A DNA stretch of 64,000 nt from Chlamydoabsidia padenii (lineage: Eukaryota; Mucoromycota; Mucoromycetes; Mucorales; Cunninghamellaceae): the NCBI GenBank assembly GCA_025330725.1, contig JAIWND010000002.1:1792501-1856500 (forward strand), in the 5' to 3' direction. The notes beneath the pieces were generated by a model. It was not told where the DNA came from, made no database searches, and saw only the letters and a program-made list of their open reading frames with translations. The translations under genes and the position numbers were made by a program. Within the stretch, counting starts at the first letter, position 1. Every line of letters starts with the position of its first letter. Of this stretch, positions 10,450-22,100 are shown in pieces.

Positions 10450-12867
10450 ATGAAATTCTCTCATTCTTTACAATTCAATGCGGTGCCAGATTGGATTGAC
10501 AAATATGTTGCGTAAGTAATGAATCCTTTTTTTTTTTTGATTATAACAAAATGAATAATGTTACTCACCTTTTCTTTTTATTATAGATACGACCATTTGA
10601 AAAAGATCATTTTCCAATTGGAGAAGGAACGAGTGGATGCGGTGAATCAACAAGAAAAAAGCAAGCATGATGAAGGTGAACAAGGGGGATCAGCAGTAAC
10701 TACCAATTTGGATGAAAATGTATTCTTGACTCAATTGGATCTTCAACTGGAAAAGGTATTTGATTTTTATACTCAAAAAGAATCAGAACTTTATTCTCTT
10801 TTGGATGAATTGGAAGCCTCAACCAAGTCGATGGAAACTGATCAAGACGGTATGCACTATCCCAACAACAATCCTATGTACACCTTGGAAACTTTGGACT
10901 CCACTTTAAATGTCAATGGCGGCGGTGCAACCAACAAGGATGAAAAACAACCAGCGGCAACAGCAGTAAAACGACGACCTTCTTTAGAATCACGCTTCTC
11001 TCTCCATTCTACTGCTCCTTCTCAATTACAAGGTATGATGGATTTGCGGTCTCAATTAATCAACCTGTATGTCACTCTCTCGGAACTGGAATCCTACATT
11101 GATCTGAACAAGTCCGCCTTCCAAAAGATTCTCAAGAAACACGACAAAGTCTTGGATGGTGATCTCCGCAACCAATACCTCAAGAAGATGGTGCTTGACT
11201 CGAGACCTTTTATGCCTCAAACTATTCAAGTACTCCAACAACAAATCGTCCGGGTGGAAAAGCTCTATGCTGATGCTTTCTGTCAAGGTGACACCAATCT
11301 TGCCTTGCGTCAAATGAAATCGCATCTCCGGGATCAGGTGACTTACGATCGCAATACGGTATGGCGGGACATGATCAGTCAAGAACGCAAGAAATTGGAT
11401 GCTCACGTGAAGGATCCTCTTCCTCCCAAGAAATACTCTATTGGTCCTATTCAACTAGAAGCCTCTCGACTACGCCAAATCGCCTTTTTTTTATTGTCCA
11501 TTGTCGCCTTTGCTGTCTTGCTAAATGTCCACATCTTTGAACACCAAGCCGAAAACTACTGCTTTGCTCTTCTCATCTTTGCTGCAGTCATGTGGGCTAC
11601 GGAAGCAGTGCCGCTTTATGCTACCTCTTTGTTGATCCCATTCCTGATCGTGCTTCTTGGTATTTTGCGAAACCCCGATGGATCAATCATGGAAGCCCAT
11701 GCTGCTTCAAAAGCCGTGTTTGCCTCAATGTTTAGTGGTACAATCATGATGTTGCTCGGTGGGTTTGCTCTGGCGGCCGCTCTGTCCAAGTATGGTATCG
11801 CCAAAGCGTTTGCTACTCATGTCTTGTCTCGGGCTGGTACTCGCCCTCGGTGGGTGTTGTTGGCAATCATGTTTGTGTCTACTTTCCTTAGTATGTGGAT
11901 CTCCAACGTGGCTACTCCTGTGCTCTGCTTCTCCTTGATTGATCCTATCCTCCGTACTTTACCCGATCATACACGTGTGGGGTCCTGCTTGATTCTTGGT
12001 ATTGCTCTGGCAAGTTGCATCGGTGGTATGACTTCTCCCATCTCTTCTCCTCAAAACATTGTTACTCTGCAGTATATGAACCCTAATCCTGGCTGGGGGA
12101 TCTGGTTTGGTGTGGCTCTTCCTATCGCCATCATCTGTGTATTTGTGTGCTGGGCAATCTTGTTACTTATTTACCGCCCTGATCGCGATGTGCCTCATCT
12201 CAACAAAATCAAGCCTACCACTGGAAAAGTCACTTGGACTCAAGTTTATGTCATGCTTATCACCATCATCACCATTGCTCTCTGGTGTGCCGAATCAAGT
12301 ATCCAATATGCTGTGGGTGACACTGGTGTGATTGCTGCTATTCCTCTCTTCATGTTCTTTGGTACAAACATTCTCAACAAGGACGATCTTAATGCCTTTT
12401 TATGGTCTGTCGTGGTGTTGGCTCAAGGTGGTATGGCTCTTGGTAACGCTGTCACCTCTTCTGGTCTTTTGCAAGACATTGCTCTTCAAATCAAGGATGG
12501 TATCCAACACTTGCCTGTCATTGCTATTCTTGCCGTGTTTGCTTTCTTGATCTTGGTTTTCTCTACTTTTGTCTCTCACACCGTGGCTGCTCTCATCATC
12601 GTCCCTATTGTGCAACAAGTCGGTCAAAACTTGCCCGTTCCTCATCCTAATTTGTTGGTCATGGGCGCTGGATTGGCGTGCTCAGCAGGAATGTGTCTTC
12701 CTGTGTCTGGTTATCCTAATATGTCGGCGGTGATGTTGGAAGATCGTTATGGTAAACCTTACTTGACCTCCAAGGACTTTATCATCACTGGTCTTCCCAC
12801 TAGTGTCATTTGTACTCTCCTGATCTTCACTCTTGGTTATGGTATCATGTCTGCTGTTGGCTACTAG
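10450..12867 (+). CDS. SPX-domain low-affinity phosphate/anion transporter (Pho87/90/91-like, SLC13-type)
   Basis: Membrane transporter coupling phosphate uptake or vacuolar export to inositol-pyrophosphate sensing by its SPX domain. Exons 10450-10511 and 10587-12867 give 780 residues, somewhat shorter than yeast Pho87/Pho90/Pho91 (about 880-920). SPX spans residues 1 to about 300, starting MKFSHSLQFNAVPDWIDKYV with the KIIFQLEKE helix and the later FQKILKKHDKVLDG helix. From about residue 340 there are 10-12 hydrophobic segments of the DASS/ArsB type, with conserved WISNVATPVLCFSL, GGMTSPISSPQNI and SGYPNMSAVMLED. Whether it sits in plasma membrane (Pho87/90) or vacuole (Pho91) cannot be told from sequence. 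Two CACGTG boxes lie upstream. Confidence 0.93.
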
Positions 12868-13154
12868 GTTATTCTCCACACACACCCTTGCATCATCCTT
12901 CACAAATACCCCCCTCTTTTTTTTTTCTTTTGTGCTATTGGACTTGTCCCTTGTTTTTATTATTGTATACTTTCACTTTCCATTCTTGTACATACTTTTG
13001 CTTATAGATTATTACTTACCCTGTCTTTTTTTTCATACTCTTGTTGCTCTTTACATTTAAAGTCACTAATAAAAAACAGTACTTTAAAACATATACATAC
13101 ATTGTTACTTGTCTTGTTGTCTTTGTCAAAAAGTAGGATATCGGGAGTATCCTG

Positions 13155-13166
13155 GCGGGATTTGAA
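13155..13166 (+). promoter_or_regulatory. Recurrent word, exact
   Basis: In the 2.3 kb gene-poor gap, upstream of the unresolved segment at 13449-13950. Confidence 0.6.
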
Positions 13167-13448
13167 GTTTGGACCACGTTTTGCATTAACGTACCTACTA
13201 CCCCGTTCCTAAAGTGATAGGGGTAATAATGCTATGTATTCAAACAATATGATGAAACTGTGTTTTATTTACTTTTTGCTATTGATAGCTTATTTAATCA
13301 GTGTCATCATGCCGAAGAAAAAAAAAAAACGAAACGAAACGGAAGGGAACGTCGTTTTCCAATCCCGCCAGGGCCCAAAATTACAAAATACGCCAAGAGG
13401 CCTTTTTTTTTTTCTTTTCTTTGTATCTCTTCCACTTTCTCACCTCCA

Positions 13449-13950
13449 ACATTAATCGACGCAGCCCACATTTCGAATCACAAGAATACGAAGTATAGCC
13501 AACAGGCACACTACCAACATACACTCCGATAATCTTTACTTTACTTCAACAAGCCTTCTCACATAGGAAATCACTCATCGTCAATGGGGACGGGAATCAT
13601 GATTCGAGCGGTACCGATATGGAAAAATTAAAGCAAACGATTTACATTATGTATGAACTTGGATGAATAACTTTTTATTTTATATCTCTTGGTTCATAAC
13701 CTCTAATCACAGTGAAGCAATTCCTTACGATGGGGTCGGAACATTAACTGGAAACAGTGGGACGGACAGTATTACAATCAAGGGATGACGGCAACGAAGA
13801 CCATTTTACCAGCAAAAGGAATCAACAATACAATCATGAAGAACACTTCAAATGACTTGGTAAACAATCACCATCGGATTGGAGCTACTAGGACCCACAA
13901 CTAAACGATGATCTTCTACTTCTAAATACAACTCCTACCTTCTAGTGTAA
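13449..13950 (+). other. Possible short transcript or decayed gene
   Basis: After two copies of the recurrent word there is a segment with gene-like texture: a candidate ATG (13582), an intron-like stretch with an acceptor near 13712, and then a frame reading INWKQWDGQYYNQGM that stays open to about 13900. I cannot join these pieces into one intact reading frame: a TGA lies at the start of the second piece. It may be a non-coding RNA, a pseudogene or chance. Confidence 0.15.
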
Positions 13951-14212
13951 TACTTTAGAGTAGATTATTCCCCCTCCCTCTTAGATTTGATTAATAAATA
14001 AAATAATGCTTTACAGTTTTTATAGTCAAAAGAGTAGGATGGGTTATCACTAATCATTTGATGGACCGATATACTGTTTATGTTGGGCTTGCCTTTTGAT
14101 TGATTGGAGTAGTATATTGTGTTTTTATGGGGGGGGGTTTCACTTTTGATCAAGATACCGTGAGTGTATGATGGTCGTCCATGTCAGAGTAAACCAGCGG
14201 ATTTTTTTGGAT

Positions 14213-14224
14213 TTCAAATCCCGC
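14213..14224 (-). promoter_or_regulatory. Recurrent word, exact, reverse
   Basis: In the gene-poor gap; no mapped start within 900 bp. Confidence 0.6.
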
Positions 14225-14556
14225 ACGCATGGAAATGATCATCAAAACCATGTGGAGGAACCCGATGTTATCTTCAGAGAAACAATCAATCCATGAGCTA
14301 TTTGCTTGAAAATGGGTAGACAGCTCATTTCATTGTTCTTCCTCCAACAAAGAAAAAGGCTCCGTTTTTGGATCGCCATTATGTTACCTCCCCCATCGTC
14401 ATTTTTAAGACTTGAAGGTACAGCGGGGTTTGGCTTATCTAGATACTGAAAATAAACCCTTCATTCCCTTAATAGATATGGCAAGATGTAAACATAGAAC
14501 CAATGTGTAATTATAGATTTGGAGGATGTTGGCACTCTACCCAAAAAATTGCATGA

Positions 14557-14568
14557 GCGGGATTTGAA
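14557..14568 (+). promoter_or_regulatory. Recurrent word, exact
   Basis: About 610 bp before the Ser/Gln-rich orphan; followed by a short inverted match (ATCCGGGG). Confidence 0.6.
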
Positions 14569-15174
14569 AATCCGGGGACGGTAGAGAAGATAAAACCAGG
14601 GCTAACATGAGATTTCAGGGACACGATGAACTACTGTGGGTTGGGTAAAAGAAACTCTTTCCTCCTTTTCTTTAGTGGCAAATCAATCAACTTGTCATTT
14701 GTGCACCAATACCAAATGAGTGGGTCTATCTCATGATGATTTTCTCTTTTGTGCTTTAAAGAAGCTTCTTTGTTCCGAAAAAGGATTTTGTACCTCCTTC
14801 TCACTATTACCTGCATCAACACTTGAGTGCAACTTTAGGTAATATCATTACTAAAGAACAATAATGGATCGAAGAAGGGCATACTGTATTATCTATACTG
14901 TGTTGATTTGACAAAAGGGAAGGAGGCTCTTTCGAAGAATAGATGATTTCACACGTGGCTGGGGATTAAGCTTTTGTGCGGGGATGGAAAAAATAAAAAC
15001 AAAAAAAAAATTGCGCCAGTTTCTTCTCCTTTCCCCTTCTTTTACCTTTTCCCTATATCCCCCCCTTCCCCCTTCTGTTTACCCATTCGTCTTTCTTTTA
15101 TTTTATTTTTGAACCCCCTTTCACCCCCTTCTTCTCTTTTTCTTATTCCCCCCTCTCTCTCCCCCCCACAATCC

Positions 15175-16904
15175 ATGGACGATGAATTCAATACAACAAA
15201 GAAACCTATTTATACACACAAAGATAAATCTCGACGATGGTCCAACTGTTTTGGTCTTGTCAACAAGTTTAAACGTTTAAAGAATCGACTCTCCACCATA
15301 CATACCAATGATACTTTACAACAACAGCCTATACCTTCTCAAAGAAAGTCAACACTTACTTTGAGTAACGGTAAGTGAAAAAAAAAAACCACCCCAGACA
15401 AGTTTGCCACTTTATTAACTTGTGCTCTTTATATTGTATAGTATATCCTCGACACTATTCAAGTCATTATTATCAACAGCGACATGCTCATTCAGCTTCA
15501 ACCATTGCAACCTTCAGTCCTCAACTCTCTAGTGTTGACACCCTCGAACAACAACAACAACAACAACAACAACATAAATCACTCACACCACCAGTAGCAG
15601 CAGCAGCAGCAGCAACATATCACTTGTCTTTATTATCTACAACACCAAGTCCCTCTCTATCACCACCTCCTCGACATGGTCAGATTGGAAGAAGCCATGC
15701 TTTTAGTGATACATCTTCTACTCAATATTGCAACGATTGGCGTCAATTCACAGCAACCTATCAGAAAATGACCTTACGGCTCTCTTTGGATACTGAATCA
15801 ATCAATCAACCAAACCATCATCAACGTAATAGCAACAATGTCCAAGACGATAACACCAACGATAGTAACTGTATGGCTGACAGTCCTGTGGATGCGGTAG
15901 CTTCTGTTAGGAACTCGATGCTCCTTTATCAAGAAGATGACGTCTCTACTTTACGCGCCAATTCCAACTACAGTACAATATCAAATTCCAGCTCACTGAC
16001 ACCTCAAGCTCCTCCTTTCCGTAGTGGTACTCTTGGCCATCCTCATACTCTCAAGAATCAAACCAAAGCTCCACCATTGCCATCGTCGCCTGTTACACAC
16101 CTACAACGACAACCACCATCATCAATGATATCTTCCAACATCACAACAACCTCGTCTTGTAATCATCGTTGGTCCATGGGCTCATCCTCTCGTGCATCCG
16201 ATCTGTCTTCCATCGACTTGCCTTTGAAAGAGCGCCGACGTCGAAGAAGTCCTCTCATGTTTGGTGAAAACGATCGACTCACTTTACCGATACCACGTAA
16301 CGAAATCACATACAGGCACTCGATCAATAGTAACGACAATGACACTAACAAGAGAAGAATGGATGGATCGATAGTGGGGATGGTGACAACAGTGACAACA
16401 AAACATGGCATGACAGCTTTTTCCAACGATGATCATGACACCAAATTGAAATCAAGGGAACAGGCAATGCAACAACTCGAAGGCGTATCACAATCAACTA
16501 TGGATGGAAAGGTGATCTCAATGAATAGGATCGCATCAACAAAATCACTGGATGAACAACTAGGGGATCCAACATTAATGATGAACAAGGCTCATTATGA
16601 TGCAGTGGTCTCTCAGACTATACGTCGACCTTCATCACCTATGGCCAACTCGCATCAATTGAAAACACCACCTTTACTGACTCAATCATCCTCGGCATCA
16701 ATGACTCCTCCTCCATCTTCTTCTGGTATTGGTAACTTGGAGAACAAGAATAGTATAGTCACTTTATCTTCTTCTTTTTTACCCACCCCTTCTTCTTCCT
16801 CTTCACCTCCCCCTCCTCCTTCAATTCCCCATTCTCAATACTTATCCCACTCACATCATCATCCATTCCCTTCCACTCCCAACTCTATGGATTCTTATTT
16901 GTAG
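15175..16904 (+). CDS. Ser/Pro/Gln-rich low-complexity protein, unknown function
   Basis: Not recognised. Exons 15175-15370 and 15442-16904 join in frame to 552 residues. The N-terminal 60 residues are basic and ordered-looking (SRRWSNCFGLVNKFKRLKNR), the only part likely to be conserved. The rest is disordered: a run of nine Gln, an alanine run, Ser/Pro/Thr stretches and several basophilic kinase or 14-3-3-like sites (RSHAFSD, RRPSSP, STKSLDE). The C-terminus is Ser/Pro/His-rich. Such composition suits a signalling or cytoskeletal scaffold, but that is a guess. A pyrimidine tract over 100 bp precedes the start. That it is a real gene rests on the clean GTAAGT...TATAG intron and the long frame. 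Confidence 0.75.
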
Positions 16905-17163
16905 CAATTGTTATATCTTTTTGATTCCCTCTTTATATATACTTTTTTTTTTTTTTTATCTTTTGAAAGAAGGTTGTTGTCACTGGTTGACCATCTTTCT
17001 TTCCTATCAAATTTTAATAAAAAAAAACTGCTTTACTGGCCTGGCATTGTCGGGATTTAATATCGACCAATCAAATTGTTTGATTCTTAACCTTTGTTTT
17101 TTTATAACGTATCAAAAGGTTTTACTCCGCCTTTTGTTTTTCTTTATCCTTTACAATTACAAC

Positions 17164-17598
17164 ATGAGTGACGCTCCCGAAAAAGTCGAAAAGAAGGAAG
17201 GTGCTACTTCAACTGAACACATTAATCTTAAAGTAGTTGGAAACGTAAGTACTATACGTGTTTTATGATCTTGATTCTTTTAAACTGATTCTTCCTCTTT
17301 GTAGGACAACAATGAAGTCTTCTTCAAAATCAAACGTACTACACCTCTCCGTAAATTGATGGATGCTTATTGTGAACGACAAGGTAAAAGTGCTGGATCT
17401 GTGCGCTTCTTATATGATGGTAACCGTTTACTACCAACCAACACACCTGATGAAGTAAGTCAAACACTTGAAAACACACTCCATATACTAACCATCTTTT
17501 TTTTTTTTTTTTTTTTTTTTAATTCTTTTATCTAGTTGGAAATGGAAGATGGAGACAGTATTGATGTAATGGTCGAACAAATTGGTGGTGCTTTGTAG
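17164..17598 (+). CDS. SMT3: SUMO (Smt3/Pmt3) precursor
   Basis: Small ubiquitin-like modifier, attached to lysines of nuclear proteins after processing. Exons 17164-17244, 17305-17454, 17536-17598 give 97 residues, the usual size. The ubiquitin fold runs from HINLKVVGNDNNEVFFKIKR to EMEDGDSIDVMVEQIGG; the di-glycine is followed by AL, the short tail removed by the SUMO protease. Typical SUMO motifs are KLMDAYCERQGK and VRFLYDGNRL. A variant of the recurrent word (CGGGATTTAA, 17051-17060) lies 110 bp before the start. Secure. Confidence 0.97.
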
Positions 17599-17949
17599 AT
17601 TAGTCTTATATACGTTACAATAACATAAAAATCTCTCCTACTCGTCTGTCATTACGATTTGCAGTTGTGTCCTTGGACTTGCGTTTAAATAAAATCACAC
17701 TTTTATTAAAATAAAGGTTGATGGTCTTCTATATCATTGCCATTTGTTGACTTGTTGTATGTCTTTTGTCTTACTTTTGGGGTGGAGTGCCTCTATTACG
17801 TTGATTGGGGGGGGGGTTTTTTTTCTGTGGCCAAGCTGCCTGGATCAACTATCTGGTTGGGTGGGGCGGGATTTTCTCTTCTCCTTTTTTTTTTTTATCT
17901 CCCTCTCTCTTTCTCTCTCGTCCTCCTTCCTTAATTATTAGTAAACGAA
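17599..17949. other. Tandem intergenic region (SUMO / MTH1)
   Basis: SUMO 3' end with AATAAA signals (near 17690-17715), then the MTH1 promoter with G run (17807-17817), a partial copy of the recurrent word (GCGGGATTTT, about 17867) and a pyrimidine-rich leader. No other gene. Confidence 0.5.
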
Positions 17950-18834
17950 ATGGTGCATATCGATTCAAAAAAACCTCTCACTTTGGTGTTTGCTATTGAT
18001 CAACAAAAGAACAAGGTAAATTTGGTCCTTGTGGGTACCTCTCTTAACACTTTCCTTTTGACAGATTCTCCTTGGTATGAAGAAACGTGGCTTTGGAATG
18101 AACAAGTATAACGGTAAACAACAATCAATAGTATCCTCATATGAAACGAATCTTGCCTGACTCACTTTTTTTTTTTTTATTACTTTCATTTGTATAGGTT
18201 TTGGTGGTAAACTCGAGCCTGGGGAAACCATTTTGGAGGCAGCTCACCGTGAACTTACAGTATGAACAACCCACCCCTACATAGATTTTAAAACCCCGCC
18301 AGATTTAACTTACACCACTTGCGATATATCACATAGGAAGAAGCAATGATTGAAGCTCAGGACATGGATAAAATTGGTCTCAATCTCTTCACCTTTGAAA
18401 ATGACCCTGTAGCTCTTGAAGTACATGTCTATAAAGTGACACGATTCACCGGCACGCCGACCGAGTAAGTGAAAATGATAGGTAGATAGCTGGTAGATGT
18501 ATTTACATGTTTAATTAATTGTATACTACTATAGGACAGAAGAAATGCGCCCTGAATGGTTTGATTACAACGAAATCCCTTACCCACAGATGTGGTCTGA
18601 TGATGAACAATGGTTGCCTTATGCCCTGGACAACAAATACTTCCTGGGCGAATTTCACTTTGCAAAAGTAAAAAAAAAAAAAAAAAAGATCATACAACAA
18701 CAAAAAAAAAAAAAGACTAATCACTCTTTTTACTCTTATGCATACAGGATCAAAAGACCATCCTGGGTCAGAAACTTGATGTAGTAGATAGTCCCCCTGT
18801 AGAATTTGACCTTGGTAAACGTAGCCTTCAATAA
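17950..18834 (+). CDS. MTH1: Nudix hydrolase, MTH1/NUDT1-type (oxidised purine nucleotide diphosphatase)
   Basis: Sanitises the nucleotide pool by hydrolysing oxidised purine triphosphates such as 8-oxo-dGTP. Exons 17950-18015, 18065-18113, 18198-18259, 18337-18464, 18535-18667, 18748-18834 give 174 residues (human MTH1 156). MTH1 signatures: ILLGMKKRGFG, then NGFGGKLEPGET, then EMRPEWFDYNEIP and the MWSDDEQWLPYAL substrate-pocket loop with its Asp pair and Trp. The Nudix box reads GGKLEPGETILEAAHRELTE followed by EAMI; the usual glycine of the EExGU end is Met, the one departure from consensus, while the catalytic RE..EE carboxylates are kept. The fifth intron has two long A runs. Assignment secure; activity probable. 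Confidence 0.93.
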
Positions 18835-19182
18835 AATCCAGTATTTATCATATAAAAGACTTTATCATCAAATGCAAAGACCGATGACCAACTTTGTTGA
18901 ACAGTTGCAAAGGTAACACAACTTGTTTGGTGTATTCTCGATTTGCCAAACCCACTTTTTCATGTAGCTGTGTGTATTCGATTCCCGAAATTTTAAATTC
19001 CGGCTGCTCTTCTTCTTTTGTGTTTTTCCCGCCGTGGTTTTTTTTCTTTTTCTTTTGCCTTCTTTTTTATATTGTACATGATCTAATTTATATACTTGTA
19101 TAACCTATTCTACTATATATATATATATATTATTTGTTTGTATCTTACATGACCCTTAGACCATTGTTTATCTAGTATCATC
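18835..19182. promoter_or_regulatory. Promoter region of the SSK1-type gene
   Basis: 348 bp holding the MTH1 3' end, an AAATTCCGGC element near 18995, TTTTTCCCGCCG near 19028 that partly matches the recurrent word, poly-T, and a (TA)n stretch at about 19115-19130. No gene seen. Confidence 0.4.
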
Positions 19183-22100
19183 ATGTCTGACTTTCTCCCT
19201 GCAATGCAACATCAACGGTCTTTGGATGACGAGGACCTACCACCATCAACAACAGCGTCTACAACGAGATCTTCACTCGATCAACTACTCAGTCGGACCT
19301 ACTCCTTTAACTCTGCCACTACTACGATAAAAAGAAACACACAATCTTCATTATCACAGTCAGGTGATTCAGAACTATCGGATACCATCAATTTCGACGA
19401 CGAAGATTCAATTGCACCACTGGTCTTGGCCTTATCCTTCCCTCACCTAAAAAACAACAAAACATTATCAGGGGAAGCAAGGTTTTTGATGTTGATAGCC
19501 TGTTGTCTTGGCCTTATCTCAAGTTACGAATCGTCCTGTTATCTGGTAATATCTCTTGGTTGGTTGGGGCTAACTGTATCAAGTATCTTTTTATGGGTTG
19601 ATCAGGCGCGTCTTCTTTGCCTACTTGGTCAGTGCGGTGTGGTCCTATCAGCTGGATCCATTGTATTATCTTCATCGATATCATCAACAACATTCTCGTT
19701 TATACCACGACTATTACCAACATTATCATCAACACTTGGATCATCTAGTATGTTTGAAGGTTTGGTGGCTACCATTACTGAACTAGGGTCAAATGGTTTT
19801 TATATTATTGATACACCAAGCACCGCTCTTCCTAGTGGCACAATGGACTTTACTTGGTCATGGTCTCATGGGGCCTTGTGGATCTGTTGCGTGGGGTTGT
19901 TTCACATGGCTCAACGTCTGTGCGACATTCAAGACCATGAAAACTCGGTGGCCGAACAACAACAATCCATCGCTCAACGTCAAGTCGATCAGTATCTGGG
20001 GAAGGTGGCTATTATCCGTGAACGATTTGTGGATACCCTGGCAAGAGAAATTCAAGAAGCAACATTGATGGTGATGACAACTCTCGAACAATTCGCGCCT
20101 ATTACGATTCTCAACAACACACACGAACTTCTCAGTCCTTGCAGTATGCCGGTACCTGTTACCAGTATATCCGCCATCAACACAACAGTCAATGAAGTCG
20201 GGCATATTGGCTCTCATCTCCACTTGGTGTCCAGACTCTTACGCCAAGAACAAACATGTGTCAGCCCTGAATGTCGTGACTTTGACATCGGTGAACTAAT
20301 TCAAACGGTGGGTGATGCTATTGGTGCCATGGCTTCCAAAATCGACGTCTCTATTATTCTTTATCATATGGATAATGGTCTTCACTGTATCAATGTACTG
20401 GGTGACGAAGATGCAATCAAACATGGTATTCTTTGTGTAAGTGATTTGTTGATATTCAAAAAAAGACTTTGTTACTAATTTATTTCTTTTTCTTTTTTTT
20501 TTTTTTCTTTAGCTTTTACGAAATATCATGGAAGGATGTACACCTGGTGCCTATATCGAAATCGGACTGAATGCCGAATCACATGGATCAGATCGACTGC
20601 AAATCACATTCGAGATCACACAAACAAGATCCCATGCCATTCCCCACGGTGTACCGATCTCAGAACTGTCCCTCTCCGTTTACACGACTGAATTGCTACG
20701 ATACTCGGGTGGAACATTGTCGGTGAACAAACTCAACGAAGCAAGTACTCGCTATTTGGTGCTTTACAACATGCAGGCTGGATCCGATAATGCGAAACGA
20801 CGACTCATCATGGAACGCTCGATTCACGACTTACGTAACAATGTTCAATATGCAAGTGAACCTACTCTGTTGGAATTGATCGACTTTGTTGGGAAACTCA
20901 AAGGGATGCGGATGATTCTCTACGCCACTGAAAAGAGTATCTTTGCCAAACACCTAACAAGCTGCCTGGCAAGCTGGAACGTCGACATTAGCCATATGCC
21001 TACAACTGCACCTATCACAATCACCACACCAAGCTCATTCTACAATCTACCTGTCAACAGTCCGATTTTACCTGGGAATCCGTCATCCGTTAATTCTGCG
21101 TCTTCAACAAGTACAACAGCATCCAACGCAACATCACACAAAGCACCAACTCCAGCCACTGAAGAAGATCATATACACTCGATTCCACCTGCGTTCTTGT
21201 TGATCGACAATGATTTACCTACTTTGGAACGACAATTACAAGATTTCAGGATTCAGCAACAACAATACTATCAGCAACAACAACAGCAGCAGCAACTAAA
21301 TACACCGACCACACCATCTTATTTTGCACCTGCATTAACAGGACAACAAGAAGGATCTGGAGCAATGACAACAAAGCGACACCGGCGTCAACAGCAAAGG
21401 ACAATTGCCATCATCTACTTCTCATACCTCAAGGATTATCGAAAAACCCGGGAAGTGGTTTTACAGTACTCATCTACAAGCGCATATCCAGCACGTGTCT
21501 TCATCGTGCCAAAACCTTGTGGACCTCGGCGGTTTTTGACAGCACTTCATACGGCTTGGCTGGATGCTATTGTGGATCCTCAGTTTGCACCTATGGCGAC
21601 ATCACCTTTGAACAATCCTCATCAACGACCGACAACTCCAAACAGCGCTCACACACCACCTACACCAAATACAATCACCATTGATTCGAAACGCATATCT
21701 CCGGCTCCTCGCAGCGAAGATGGTCTCGGAAACTACTTCTCACCACGACATGCATCCAACAGTATCAGTAACACAGGTGGTGCCAGCAATAAATCAGCAT
21801 CAGCATCAGCATCGGCGGCGAGCAACAATCGATCACCTTCTATCAATCGACGTCTACGATCTCCTTCAACTACCTTTCACCCTCCTAATGGCAACAACAG
21901 TCGACGTATGGTGGATTTATCCTTCTCCAGTCTTGGTCCTGATCAGTCATCAACACCAGAAGCCATTGATGGGGAAGTAAATGATGGAGGCTCACTCAAG
22001 ATATCTACTGGCTCACCTTTATCTGCAAGCCACATCTCTGACAATGAAGCCATCACGGAACACCAGTTACCAAGCAATGCCACACATGATCTCAACTCGA

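Larger units (their letters stand above)
12868..15174. other. Long gene-poor gap (2.3 kb)
   Basis: No convincing gene. The transporter terminator occupies the first 200 bp. The gap holds four good copies of the recurrent word (13155-13166, 14213-14224, 14557-14568 exact; 13361-13369 partial) plus a variant near 14423, the densest cluster in the window, although the next mapped start codon is at 15175. This hints at unmapped short or non-coding transcripts. The last 170 bp before 15175 are strongly pyrimidine-rich. Confidence 0.45.

Noticed and set aside
13582..13620. tRNA-like GATTCGAGC segment
   Set aside because: Does not fit the B-box consensus and no cloverleaf can be drawn.
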